DNA from: Clarkia xantiana subsp. parviflora
Taxonomy: Eukaryota > Streptophyta > Magnoliopsida > Myrtales > Onagraceae
Reading direction: 5' to 3'
NCBI GenBank assembly: GCA_036873135.1
Contig: JAPTYO010000022.1
Span: 7,469,785 to 7,533,784, forward strand
Length of the DNA stretch: 64,000 bases
In this document: positions 55,201 to 64,000 of the stretch, one piece after another
Position numbering within the stretch: the first letter of the stretch is position 1
How the letters are laid out: each line of letters begins with the position of its first letter
Translations under genes and position numbers: made by a program
The notes under the pieces: generated by a model
Told to the model about the DNA's origin: nothing
The model's input: only the letters and a program-made list of their open reading frames with translations
The model's database searches: none

Positions 55201-56643
55201 GAACTTCCACAAGGCAAATCTTCAATTGGTTGCAAATGGGTATTTAAAGTCAAATACAATTCGAATGGTTCCATTGAAAGATACAAAGCAAGATTGGTTG
55301 CCAAGGGATTCACTCAGATTGAAGGGACTGATTTCAATGAGACATTCTCCCCTGTTGTCAAAATGGACACAGTGAGGATCATATTAGCTTTGGCAGCTGC
55401 CAACTCATGGGGATTGTACCACATGGATGTAAACAATGCATTTCTTCAAGGTGATCTAAATGAAGAAGTATATATGGACATTCCCCAAGGTTTCAATCAT
55501 TCCAAATATCTTGAGGGATATCCCAAACATGTATGCAAGCTCAAGAAGTCCTTGTATGGTCTTAAACAAGCTTCAAGACAATGGAACATCAAGCTCACCC
55601 AAACCTTATTGTCACCCAAACCTTATTGAAGAATGGGTACAAGCAATGTGCCTCAGATCATTCCTTGTTCACCAAGATACAAGGTGATGACAAAGTTTTT
55701 CTTCTCACCTATGTTGATGATCTTCTAATCACTGGTTCCAACACCAAGATGATCAATCAATTGAAAAACACACTCCAAACACACTTCAAACTGAAGGATT
55801 TAGGATACTTGAGATACTTTTTGGGACTAGAAGTTGCAAGATCAGATAGAGGTCTTGTAATCAACCAAAGGAAGTATGCAATTGAGCTTATTGAAGATGC
55901 TGGCCTAGGGGCTGCAAGGCCTGCTGAAACCCCTATGGAATTCAATGTCAAGCTCACCACACAAGAGTATGACAAAGCAACTAACTCAAACACTGATGAT
56001 ACACTCTTGGAGGATGCCACTTCTTATAGGAGGATCATTGGCAAGTTGCTATATCTTACAATGACAAGGCCAGACATTATCTTTTCAGTACAAAGACTTA
56101 GTCAATTTGTTGACAAAACAAAGAAGTCTCATCATGATGCAGTCATAAGAGTCATCAGATACATTAAAGGCACTCCAGGACAAGGATTGATCTATCCTTC
56201 CAACAACAAACTCAATTTGAGCTTGTTTTGTGACTCTGATAGGGCTGCTTGCCCTTTAGTAGGAAATCAGTCAGTGCTTATTGTGTCAAGCTAGGTGAAG
56301 CCATGATAGGTTGGAAAGTAAAGAAGCAAGACACCATTTCCTTATCAAGTGCTGAAGCAGAGTATAGATGTCTAAGAGTTGCAATTCAGGAGGCACTTTG
56401 GGTGGGGAGAATACTCAAGGAACTTGGCATACAAGTAAATCTTCCTATCCCAATACACACAGATAGCCAGGAAGCTGTGAAGATTGCAAAGAATCCCATG
56501 TTCCATGAGCGCACCAAGCACATTGAGCTAGACTGCCACTTCACAAGACACCATATTCAACAAGGGATCATTGTTGTCCATTACATTCCTTCAAAGGAAC
56601 AACTTGCTGACTTGCTGATGTGCTTCGGGATGCTCCAACCTTG
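52264..56643 (+). pseudogene. Copia gag-pol with two stops and two frameshifts
   Basis: Gag starts at the ATG at 52264, and a TAA at codon 16 (52309-52311) interrupts it; the frame is open again to 55155. Gag part: NYHVWSTSIREGL, then zinc knuckle CNCCGKRGHIEDNC. Protease: WIVDSGATNHI. Integrase: HRRLGH...CTICPLAK, then DLWGP, RSDNGTEF and NGRVERKHR. A TAG lies at 55153-55155 before reverse transcriptase ([42 protein letters not shown]). A 17-bp tandem duplication at 55595-55628 shifts the frame in RT, and a one-base shift near 56250 precedes RNase H (SSAEAEYR, HTDSQEAVKIAKN, HIELDCHFTRHH). Every domain is recognisable, so decay is moderate. Confidence 0.92.
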
Positions 56644-57100
56644 ACATTGCATAGAGGATCAAAGCAAAGCTTCCCAAGATCAACATCGAGTGATGTTTCT
56701 TCAAACCCAAGGCCATTTGAGGGCTCTAAATGGCGAAATGGAAGTCCAATCACTCGATCCAAGGCCCAAGTCACAAACATGGCCAATGGAGGGCCCAAAA
56801 TGCTGCTGCAAATGCAAGAAGGCCCAAGAGACACTCAAGTCAATTAGCATTCAATGCTAATCCGCCCAACAACCAACCAACCTTGAGACTTGAGTTCTGA
56901 ATTGATTTGCTTATGTTTTCTAGTATTTGCTTTCCAATAAAGGCTGCTCTCCATGCATGAGTTAGCCAATTTAAGTTTGAATTTCGTTTTTGGTGTAAAG
57001 AGCACTATATAAGCTCTACTAGTATGTTATTTTCAGCAGTTTTGATGAATGATATTATTGCCTTAGTGCACCCCCTTCTTATCTAAGCAATCTGATTGTT
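56644..57100 (+). other. Copia 3' flank
   Basis: No gene. CCAATAAAGG (polyadenylation-like) at 56935 and CACTATATAAGC at 57003 look like LTR signals of some element, but I see no matching partner. Confidence 0.4.
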
Positions 57101-59219
57101 TAGTGGCGAAACCTATCCGATTCTTATCCCTCATCCTTGAGTGTGGCGAATCAAACCCGGACGTCGTTGCTTGTGGCGAGTTATCTTATCAAGCATTGGT
57201 GAACGGTTCTACCTTCCACCCTTCTCATCCCATCCGTTTCTGTCACTTTTTATCCAGTTTCTCCTTGTGTCGACATCCAAGGCACATCATCAGCTTGCTC
57301 TATGGCAGCGAAAACAGGATGATCTACTTGAAGAAATGGATCGAATGCGCGGATTACTTGGAAAGAAGAATGTTTTCAAATCAAAACCTGAGAAAATGAG
57401 TCTCGGATTACCAGCAGCCTCCTGCCGAAGGAATCTCCAGGTCCAAGCCGGACCATCCGTTATGGAGGAGAAGGCCACGACGCAGAAGTGCAACAAAAGG
57501 CATCAAGAGATGATAAACGACTTTCATGAAATCACGAGGAATTCCATAAGCCCTGGATATAAGGGTTTTGTCTCTACCAATCCCAAAGTGCAACCACCCC
57601 AAACTCAGATTACTATTGAGGTCAAATCTGCATGTGAAGAGATGATTCATGCAGATTCAGGAGTCTTTCTTGATGAAATTGAAGATGAGGTTGAAGAAGA
57701 GCTGATTTATGCAGATTCGGGAGACTTTCTTGATGAAAGTGGGGATGCTATCGAAGAAGTCCAAACTTCCGACATTTCGTTTGAAGTTGAAGAAGCTGGG
57801 GATGTCGTTCCAACTAAGAAGACCACCACCAACGATGAGGTTTGCGATGTTCATGAAGAATTTTACTACAAAGTTTCCTCTACTAACATGGAGGGAATGA
57901 CGTTGACCTTATCGATCATCTCCAAGCCATATGAGTTGAAGTGGCTGAATGACCAAAGCACTCTCCAAGGCGAGGTATGTGTCCCTCAACATGTTCGTCT
58001 TCCGTGTTCAATGGAAATGATGAATATGGATGGGTTGTTATATTGCCGTGTGGGTCCAGTGAGTGTCAATTATCTCACTTCCAATGAGCCGTGGTAGTAT
58101 GATAAGGCTGTTGATATTGGGTTCGAGAGCTCAGTTGTAGATATAGTGGATCTGTTGTCAAGACTATTCAGTCCGCGAAAACCACAATGCTGTCATTTTC
58201 TGCCCAACATGTCCTTTGCGTTCAAGAGCACTTGCTTGTTTCCTAAGACAACTCAGCCCACATGACGTGCATATTAATGAAGCTTGGAGAACTAGTAATC
58301 TGAATGAGAGATTGATGATTTTGAAGGGAACCACATGGAATCTGAACTTAGTCCTTTTCATGACGACTAAGGAAATCACCCTCGAGGAGGTACATCCAAT
58401 TCGTTCCCCATTCATGGCATTGCTTAGTCAGTTCATTGAAGTGTTACCAGAGGAACCGCCCGATGGATTTCCTCCCAGACGAAGGGTTTAACGTCGCATT
58501 GATCTCATTCTCAGCGTCCCGATGCTAAAACGACATGCCTATGGGTGCAGCCCCGACAAGTCCAAGGAGTTGCGGCAACAGTTGAACGAATTGCTCCAAC
58601 GAGGCTTTTCTCGAGAGTCCGTGAGCACATGCTTTGTTCCAGTTCACGCGTCAGCCGAGAAGGGAACTAGGCTCAAAAGGAAGAAGGTCGCACAACACGG
58701 TTGTGGACTCATCAAGGCGATGAAGTTTCCCACTTCTATAATGGTACTTCTTGACTTCTCCATAATATTTAAAGTCGAGTGTGGTTCCTTAAGAATCAAT
58801 ATTGGAGCTGAACTAGTTTAAGTGAGGCGAATCGAGGCTCATTTCAGCCAAAAGTTTAGTGGTTCCTGCCTGAACTACTCTACATCAAACAATGGGTTCA
58901 ATGCACCTATCTGGAAGTTAGAGACGTGGCGGAGCTACTTATACCCCAAGAAGAAGACTGCAGTAAGATGTGTTGAAGTGATGCCTTTGTGCTACTTGCT
59001 TGAAAGTCTGACACCCGATTGCAACAAAATGAAGCTCTATAAGAAAACTGCCTCATGTCTTCTTCAATTATGCCACAAGATTGATCAGAGTGCGCAGCGG
59101 GATTTGAGGTCAAATCCTTTCCAACCCGGAAGGGATGATGTAATCTACGTGGTTGACAAGATCGATGATAAATTTGAAGATGATGTTCGTATTGCTGACC
59201 CGTTCTTCAAAGAGGTGGC
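57100..59219 (+). pseudogene. TE-10: decayed Ty3/Gypsy gag-pol relic
   Basis: Scattered over several frames are recognisable parts of a Gypsy polyprotein of a type different from Tat. Protease region: KPYELKWLND...VCVPQHVRLP...YCRVGPV to 58097 and beyond a stop. Start of RT: PEEPPDGFPPRRRV-RRIDLI (58450-58510) and LRQQLNELLQRGFSRES. RNase H: FSQKFSGSCLNYST...LETWRSYLYPKKK (58845-58950). C-terminal tail: DLRSNPFQPGRDDV (59100-59145). The catalytic RT core and integrase are missing. The largest frame (57141-58097) is mainly acidic gag/linker. TE-11 cuts it at 59219. Confidence 0.75.
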
Positions 59220-59917
59220 TGTTGGATCACGATGGAACTCCGGCACGGATCTTGACGGCAATCCTAGCTCCTTCGCTCCACGCAATCCTGCAAGAGGGGA
59301 TAGACCGGGCGGTGACCCAGAATCCCTCTCCGATGCTTAAATGAGTACTTCGTCTGACTGGCAAGCAACAGATATCAAGAGTATTGAATTTCAACGTAAC
59401 CCGATCTGAGGTGACCTCCTGCCCTTTTATAGGCAAAGAGGTGTCTCAGGTACCTGGCGAACCGTTAGGGGTGGTTAACCCGTATCCCGCTTATCTCGTA
59501 CACGATCTCGCGTATCTTAGCCATGCCCCACGTATCTCGGCCACGATCCGTGTATCTTAACCACGTTCCGTATATCTCGGCCACGCCCCGCATATCTTGG
59601 CTTTATCCTCTGGTAAGGAGTCCCGACTCCCGTCGAGGACTCCAGAGTTATCTCATTGTGTCACCGCTCGGGGCCCCTCGTCCTCGTGACAGGGCCAATC
59701 CTTCTCAGGGATTCATCATCGGGGCCTACTTAAAGGCTTCTCATCGGGAGCTTTTAGCTCCACTGTCGGGACCGACTCTGTCGGGACCCTGCTTCGTCGG
59801 GACTCCCTTCATCGGGACCCTTCTCCTAGGTCATCGTGACCTTTACTCCGGGCCTGGTGGGCCTGTTTGCCGTTTCCTCGCCGTTAAAGGGCCTGACGGC
59901 TATAATCGGACCCATCA
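59220..59917 (-). repeat. 3' LTR of TE-11
   Basis: 698 bp from TGTTGG to CCATCA in plus orientation, one base longer than the TE-1 3' LTR and diverged from it by scattered changes. TATA box on the minus strand at 59425-59431. It is bordered by the polypurine tract (59918-59932, minus strand TGTCTTGGGGGCAAA). Confidence 0.92.
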
Positions 59918-59932
59918 TTTGCCCCCAAGACA

Positions 59933-60304
59933 TGAGGGACTTTTAGTTCGTCGTGTCTTCCAACTCCCGATTTTTCCAATACTAGAGTCGGGGATCTACT
60001 CCTTGGTTCAGTTACTTAAAGTTATCAGTCTTCTCCTCTACGTTTCCTCAGGGTTTTATGGATAACTGCTATATCCCAAGGGTCTCTTCGGTTTTCTAGT
60101 GCATTAAATGCAGCAGATGATGGAGTGACGTTTTCGACCCACGTGCCTGATTTTTCGCGCCTGTCCTTTTCTGGAAAGTGCTTTTCAGGCCGTTTCATCA
60201 TTACGCCCGTTGTCCTTCTGCACGTTTTATCTCGACGGTTCAGATTAAGACCTTTCGAATTTGACGACTCGGATCGAAGTGTCCTTTCAACTGTCTTCTT
60301 CGAC
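59933..60304 (+). other. TE-11 region between polypurine tract and antisense promoter
   Basis: No gene. It has the same CACGTG and TTAAATGCA blocks as TE-1 11862-12170 plus an extra stretch near 59970-60010 not seen there. Confidence 0.55.
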
Positions 60305-60311
60305 TATAAAA
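60305..60311 (+). promoter_or_regulatory. TATA box of the TE-11 antisense gene
   Basis: CTATAAAACCCTAGCC, 164 bases before the ATG at 60475, identical to the TE-1 arrangement. The leader between them is CT-rich (TCTCTCTGCGATTCCTCTGC), as plant 5' UTRs often are. Confidence 0.6.
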
Positions 60312-60474
60312 CCCTAGCCACAGTCATAATTTAACTTTTACCGTCTTCGAATTCTCAAAATCTCTCTGCGATTCCTCTGCAATTCCAAGCTCTGTGCTTT
60401 CGAAGATCCTTGGAATCTTCTCCGACCACCTTTTCGGCGACACTTCGTTCATCTCTTTCAACCTTTACTTCACC

Positions 60475-63193
60475 ATGTCTGGTAAGGAAACACTCTTCGT
60501 TGCTCGTTCGTCTTTTCCTTTTTATTTTCTTCCAGAATCCCACTGTATTTTCTTGCCCTGGTTGCTTTTCAGACAGCGGTTCCAGCTCCGAGGGGAGAAA
60601 ACCTTTTAAATTTGACTATGCTCCGAATGAAATTTCCACCACTGCTTACGATGCAGCTCTCCGAGAGGGTTGCATCACTCTCACCTGGGAACCTCGCTTC
60701 CCGTATGATCGGCATCGTCCCTCGAGTGACCCTGAGGTTACTCGTCCCCAGAAAGGGGAGGTATTTGTCTCTACGGGACAAATATCAGCGGGGATCAGGT
60801 TCCCCTTCTACGGTAACCTGGTCGAACTGTGCCAACATTACCAAACACATCCCACCACTTTCTCTCCTCATGCCATCCGCATCTGGAACGCCTTCCAAGT
60901 CCTCTGTCTCCGACAGAAGTGGGTCTACAGCCTTCAACTTTTCCGGACTTTTTACGGACTGAAATGCAACGAGGCGGGGGTTTGCGCTTTCTATCCTCGG
61001 ATGCCTAAATGGAGTAAACAGCAGCTTGCCAGGCACGGTTGGACCAGTGACACCTGGAAGGTGGTCAAGGGTCGGGGACTCTTGATTGATACAGGTTCTG
61101 ACAACAGTAGCTGGAAGAGGAGCTACTTCTTCATCCAACATTCTTCTATCCCTTGGCCTCGGTGGGAGGTGGCAGCAGACCCTCCGCCTGCTTTCCACTC
61201 TTATGCTGATGAGGACTTCGAGACCCTTCAATTGATCCAGCTTTATCGTTGGGGGGAGTCCTACACTCCTCTCAATGCTAACTCTCTGGTGGAGCGGGAC
61301 CTGGTGCATACTGGGGTCCGACTCCTCAGTATTGTCTCTGGGGGGCAGCTCTTCGACGGCCCTTCTAGCATGGTCCCTTGGGTAAAATCTCTAACTTTTT
61401 CTTCGTTTATTATTTGCAGCCAAGAAGGTGTCTGTGCTGACCGATTTCTTCCTTAAGCAGGGGGAGACCGATGCTGTCCGCCCCTCGCGGAAGAGGAAGT
61501 CTGCCAAGAAGGCTGCTGCTGCCAGGTCGGGGTCTCCTTCAACGGAGCAACCCAAGTGACCGCGGGTGGATCTGGATCAACTCTTCGAGGTCCAGAATGC
61601 TGAAGAAGGTAAACAACTCCGACTCGCTATTAAATCATATAAAAGGATGGTTCCGTCGGACTTGATTTCCTCGACCAAGGAGGGCCGGATTGCTGATGTC
61701 AAGAAGATCCTTCGAGGTGAAACTCCCCGGGTCTTGAAAGCGGGCTACTATCACTTCCGCGGGAAGGATCAATACGTCTCCCGACGTATCATTTGGTGTA
61801 AGAATCCCGATGAACTTCCTGACTACCTATCTGAAGCTCTTCATCCTCCAGGTGCAGGTCGCTCGGGAGCTTCCTCGGGGGCTGCAGTTTCTACGGATGC
61901 ACCGCCTTCAGCGGGGGTGCCTCCCTCAGCTGGAGAGAAGGCATCATCTGGTGAACAGTTTCGCCAGGTGGAGACCCTGGACTCCTCCGAGGAGGCCAGC
62001 GGGGTTGATCCCCCTCAGCAGCGTCGGAAGGCGGGGCAATCCCCCTTGAAACCAACCCCTCAGGGGCCGCTTCCCTCGTCTTCTCCACAGCAGCGGGAGC
62101 TCTCTCCCATCCATGACTTTTCTCCCTCTCCTGTCCGGGCTGAGACGGAGATGTGCCCTTCTCTTCCCCGTCCCATCTCTCCCATGGCTCTCGACAGGGA
62201 CTTCTATAGGCCCTACAACCCTTCGCATGCCAATGCCCCCTGGGCTCCGATCCAGACGCTTCAGGGAGTCCCGCTCACACAAGGGGAACAGGACCAAGAG
62301 CTGGCCCTGCATCTTCTGGCGGGTTCCATCCTGCCTTCTATGCGACATCCGATTTACCTCAATCGGACGCATATGGAGCGGGACGTCAGGGATATGGCTG
62401 TGCGCCGCATCGAGGTGGAACTTCACTTTTTCCTTATTGATCGATAAATCGAGTCTTTTGTCCTTCTAACACTTTTTCCTTTTGACTGTAGGAGCTCGGG
62501 GATTACAACCGCCTCATCGGGTATATCATTGCCTACGATGAGGCCCGGGAGCGGGACCGAGGAGTCCGGGAGCAACTTCAGGCGGATCTCAAGGCCTCCC
62601 AGTCTTCGCGGGGAAAGCTGGCCAAGGAGCTGGCTGTTCTCAATGAGAAGATTCGGGGCCTTCAGCAGCAGATCGCGGACTTCGAGGGGCTCTTGAGGCA
62701 GGAGCGGCAGGAACGGGGGGCAGTCGTGGATCAGCTGACCCAGGAGAAGAAGGCCGCCGAGGACCAGCTGGTCCTCGAAAAGAAGGCTCTAGAGGAGCTG
62801 ATCGCGGGGTTCCCGGCACGGCTGGCCGAAGCGGAGGCCAAGGGTCGGGAGGACTATCGGAAGTCGGAGGGCTTCCAAGCTGACGCCCTGAAGTTCTTCA
62901 GCGCGGAGGTGGAGAACACTCTCTTCAACGCCGTTGAGGAGCTCCACCTGGAGTACGGGGACGCCATCAATTTTGACAAGTCTCCTTCCCTCGCTCCCTT
63001 TGCGAAGAAGTACTTCGCTCTTTCCGAGGAGAGTGATGGGGGGAGTACTCCAGTTGTTGTCGAGGATGCTTCTGAGCTTCCAAGTGCGGACGCCCCGATA
63101 GCCGATCCTCCCAAGGCCAATCCTGCGGACCCCTCTGCTACTGACTCCGCGGACCCAACTGCTGCCCATGTTGCCGACAAGGACCAAGCTTGA
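60475..63193 (+). pseudogene. Antisense spliced gene of TE-11, one nonsense codon
   Basis: Proposed exons: 60475-60481 (ATGTCTG), 60573-61381, 61425-62414, 62492-63193. Exons 1, 2 and 4 have the same lengths as in TE-1, and exon 3 has one extra codon. The N-terminal domain (IRFPFYGNLVELCQHYQTHP, IRIWNAFQVLC), Ser/Pro-rich middle and coiled-coil C-terminus (LQQQIADFEGLLRQERQERG...) are all present. One in-frame TGA (61558-61560) stands where TE-1 has an arginine codon and would remove the last two thirds. Without that stop the product would be about 835 residues. It is the only gene left largely whole in this element. Confidence 0.85.
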
Positions 63194-63344
63194 GTGTTTT
63201 TATCTTTAGAGTCCTTGTATCTTCTTCTTTTGCGTTGTTGTCGGGCCTTCGAGCCCTTTATCAATATTAGACTCTTTTAGTTCCGATCTTTTGTTGCACT
63301 TCTCCGAGTGACTTTCTTCGATTCTCATACGTCCTTCCCGACGA
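63194..63344. other. TE-11 gap between antisense gene and array
   Basis: Short AT-rich segment matching 8880-8982 of TE-1, probably the 3' end of the antisense transcript. No ORF. Confidence 0.5.
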
Positions 63345-63712
63345 GTTAATAATTTGCACCACTTAAGGCGACTTAACATCGAGCGCATCACTTAAGACGA
63401 CTTTTCGGATACTTAGAATAAACCTAAGTTATTTGTGCACCACTTAAGGCGGCTTTCATCGTGCACCACTGAAGGCGACTTTCGTCGTGCACCACTGAGG
63501 GCGACTTTCATCGTGCACCACTGAAGGCGACTTTCATCGTGCACCACTGAAGGCGACTTTCATCGTGCACCACTGAAGGCGACTTTTCTCGTGCACCACT
63601 GAAGGCGACTTTCGGATACTTAGAATAAACCTAAGTATTGTGCACCACTGAAGGCGACTTTCATCGTGCACCACTGAAGGCGACTTTATTGGGCACCACT
63701 TAAGGCGACGTT
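63345..63712 (-). repeat. 26-27 bp hairpin array, TE-11
   Basis: About thirteen units of the TE-1 array in reverse orientation (GCACCACTTAAGGCGAC, GCACCACTGAAGGCGAC, and GCATCACTTAAGACGAC with both arms changed). Confidence 0.9.
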
Positions 63713-64000
63713 CAAATGCCATGGTGAGGTTGTGCACGCGATCCTTAGTTTGTCGGGACTTCACCAGCATATCATCCACGTAGGCTTCCACGGTTTCTCC
63801 CAACGTATTTTTCAGATCTTTTATGGGGACGGAATGTCCCGACTCTTCTCTGGGATTTGTGTCTGTCTGGAGGACAGTCATGGCCTCTCGCCTCCTCCTC
63901 CGGGTGGCATTAACATAGCATTTTCGGGAAGCCACCTGGTCACCTTTGACTTCCCCGACTCCGTGGTCGGTCGGGAACTTCATCTTCTGGTGCACAGTCG
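63713..64000 (-). pseudogene. Internally deleted pol of TE-11
   Basis: From the right edge leftward: end of the protease region (MKFPTDHGVGEVKGDQVASRKCYVNA, as in TE-1 near 4520-4690), then at about 63810 a direct jump to the RT segment around YVDDMLVKSR (TE-1 about 5315-5412), then at about 63713 a jump to the array. RNase H and integrase are gone. It is read in one frame across both joins. Confidence 0.85.

Larger units (their letters stand above)
51230..57090 (+). mobile_element. TE-9: damaged Ty1/Copia element
   Basis: The primer-binding site TGGTATCAGAGCC (51515-51527, complementary to initiator methionine tRNA in plant Copia elements) is followed by a leader and gag-pol in the Copia order (integrase before RT). 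LTR-like signals lie upstream (TATATATAG near 51440) and downstream (AATAAA near 56937, TATATAAG near 57007), but the two flanks do not match each other by eye, so no LTR pair or exact border is claimed. Confidence 0.8.
59220..64000 (-). mobile_element. TE-11: second TE-1-family element, pol-deleted, partial
   Basis: Minus strand, read leftward: pol remnant, hairpin array, antisense gene (plus strand), polypurine tract, 3' LTR 59220-59917. It matches TE-1 throughout. The pol remnant joins the end of protease directly to the RT YVDD segment and then to the array, so about 0.6 kb and 2.5 kb are deleted relative to TE-1. The 5' part is outside the window. The five bases left of the LTR are GTGGC. 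Confidence 0.93.

Noticed and set aside
57141..58097. 318-codon ORF as a host gene
   Set aside because: Its end has Gypsy protease-region motifs and the following sequence has RT and RNase H remnants, so it is a retrotransposon relic.

Overview
This is plant nuclear DNA, almost certainly pericentromeric or other repeat-rich heterochromatin of a flowering plant with a large genome. Nearly every base belongs to nested LTR retrotransposons, mostly Ty3/Gypsy of the Tat group (signs: two RNase H domains in pol and a spliced gene on the opposite strand between pol and the 3' LTR). I see no ordinary host gene, rRNA, tRNA, CRISPR array or prokaryotic signal. The species cannot be named from the sequence.

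Layout (TE-1 to TE-11 are my labels). TE-2 (1-25956, minus strand, left end outside the window) is a non-autonomous Tat-like element interrupted by TE-1 (2233-12882, plus; long intact pol, frameshifted gag, intact spliced antisense gene) and by TE-3 (14636-24682, minus; complete sister of TE-2 with a CTTGT target duplication). TE-4 is an LTR (25978-26858) and TE-5 (26859-28526) a fragment of another element. TE-6 (28527 to about 51200, plus) has an LTR, broken gag and protease, no reverse transcriptase, and an antisense gene split by TE-7 (34363-43833, minus; target duplication ATCAG) and TE-8 (45373-50316, minus; target duplication GACGT). TE-9 (about 51230-57090) is a damaged Ty1/Copia element. 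TE-10 (57100-59219) is a decayed Gypsy pol relic. TE-11 (59220 to the window end, minus) belongs to the TE-1 family and has lost most of pol but kept the antisense gene.

How the parts work together: in each Tat element one strand carries gag-pol, driven by the LTR. The opposite strand carries a convergent multi-exon gene, in TE-1 and TE-11 with its own TATA box. Between the two convergent genes lie tandem repeats whose units fold into hairpins. The non-autonomous TE-2/TE-3/TE-7 lineage probably moves with enzymes supplied in trans.

The most unusual signals are: (1) LTR minisatellites built from abutting perfect palindromes whose two arms change together; (2) hairpin arrays with paired substitutions between pol and the antisense gene; (3) retention of the spliced antisense gene, including a 4-7 nt first coding exon with a phase-1 intron, in elements that have lost pol.
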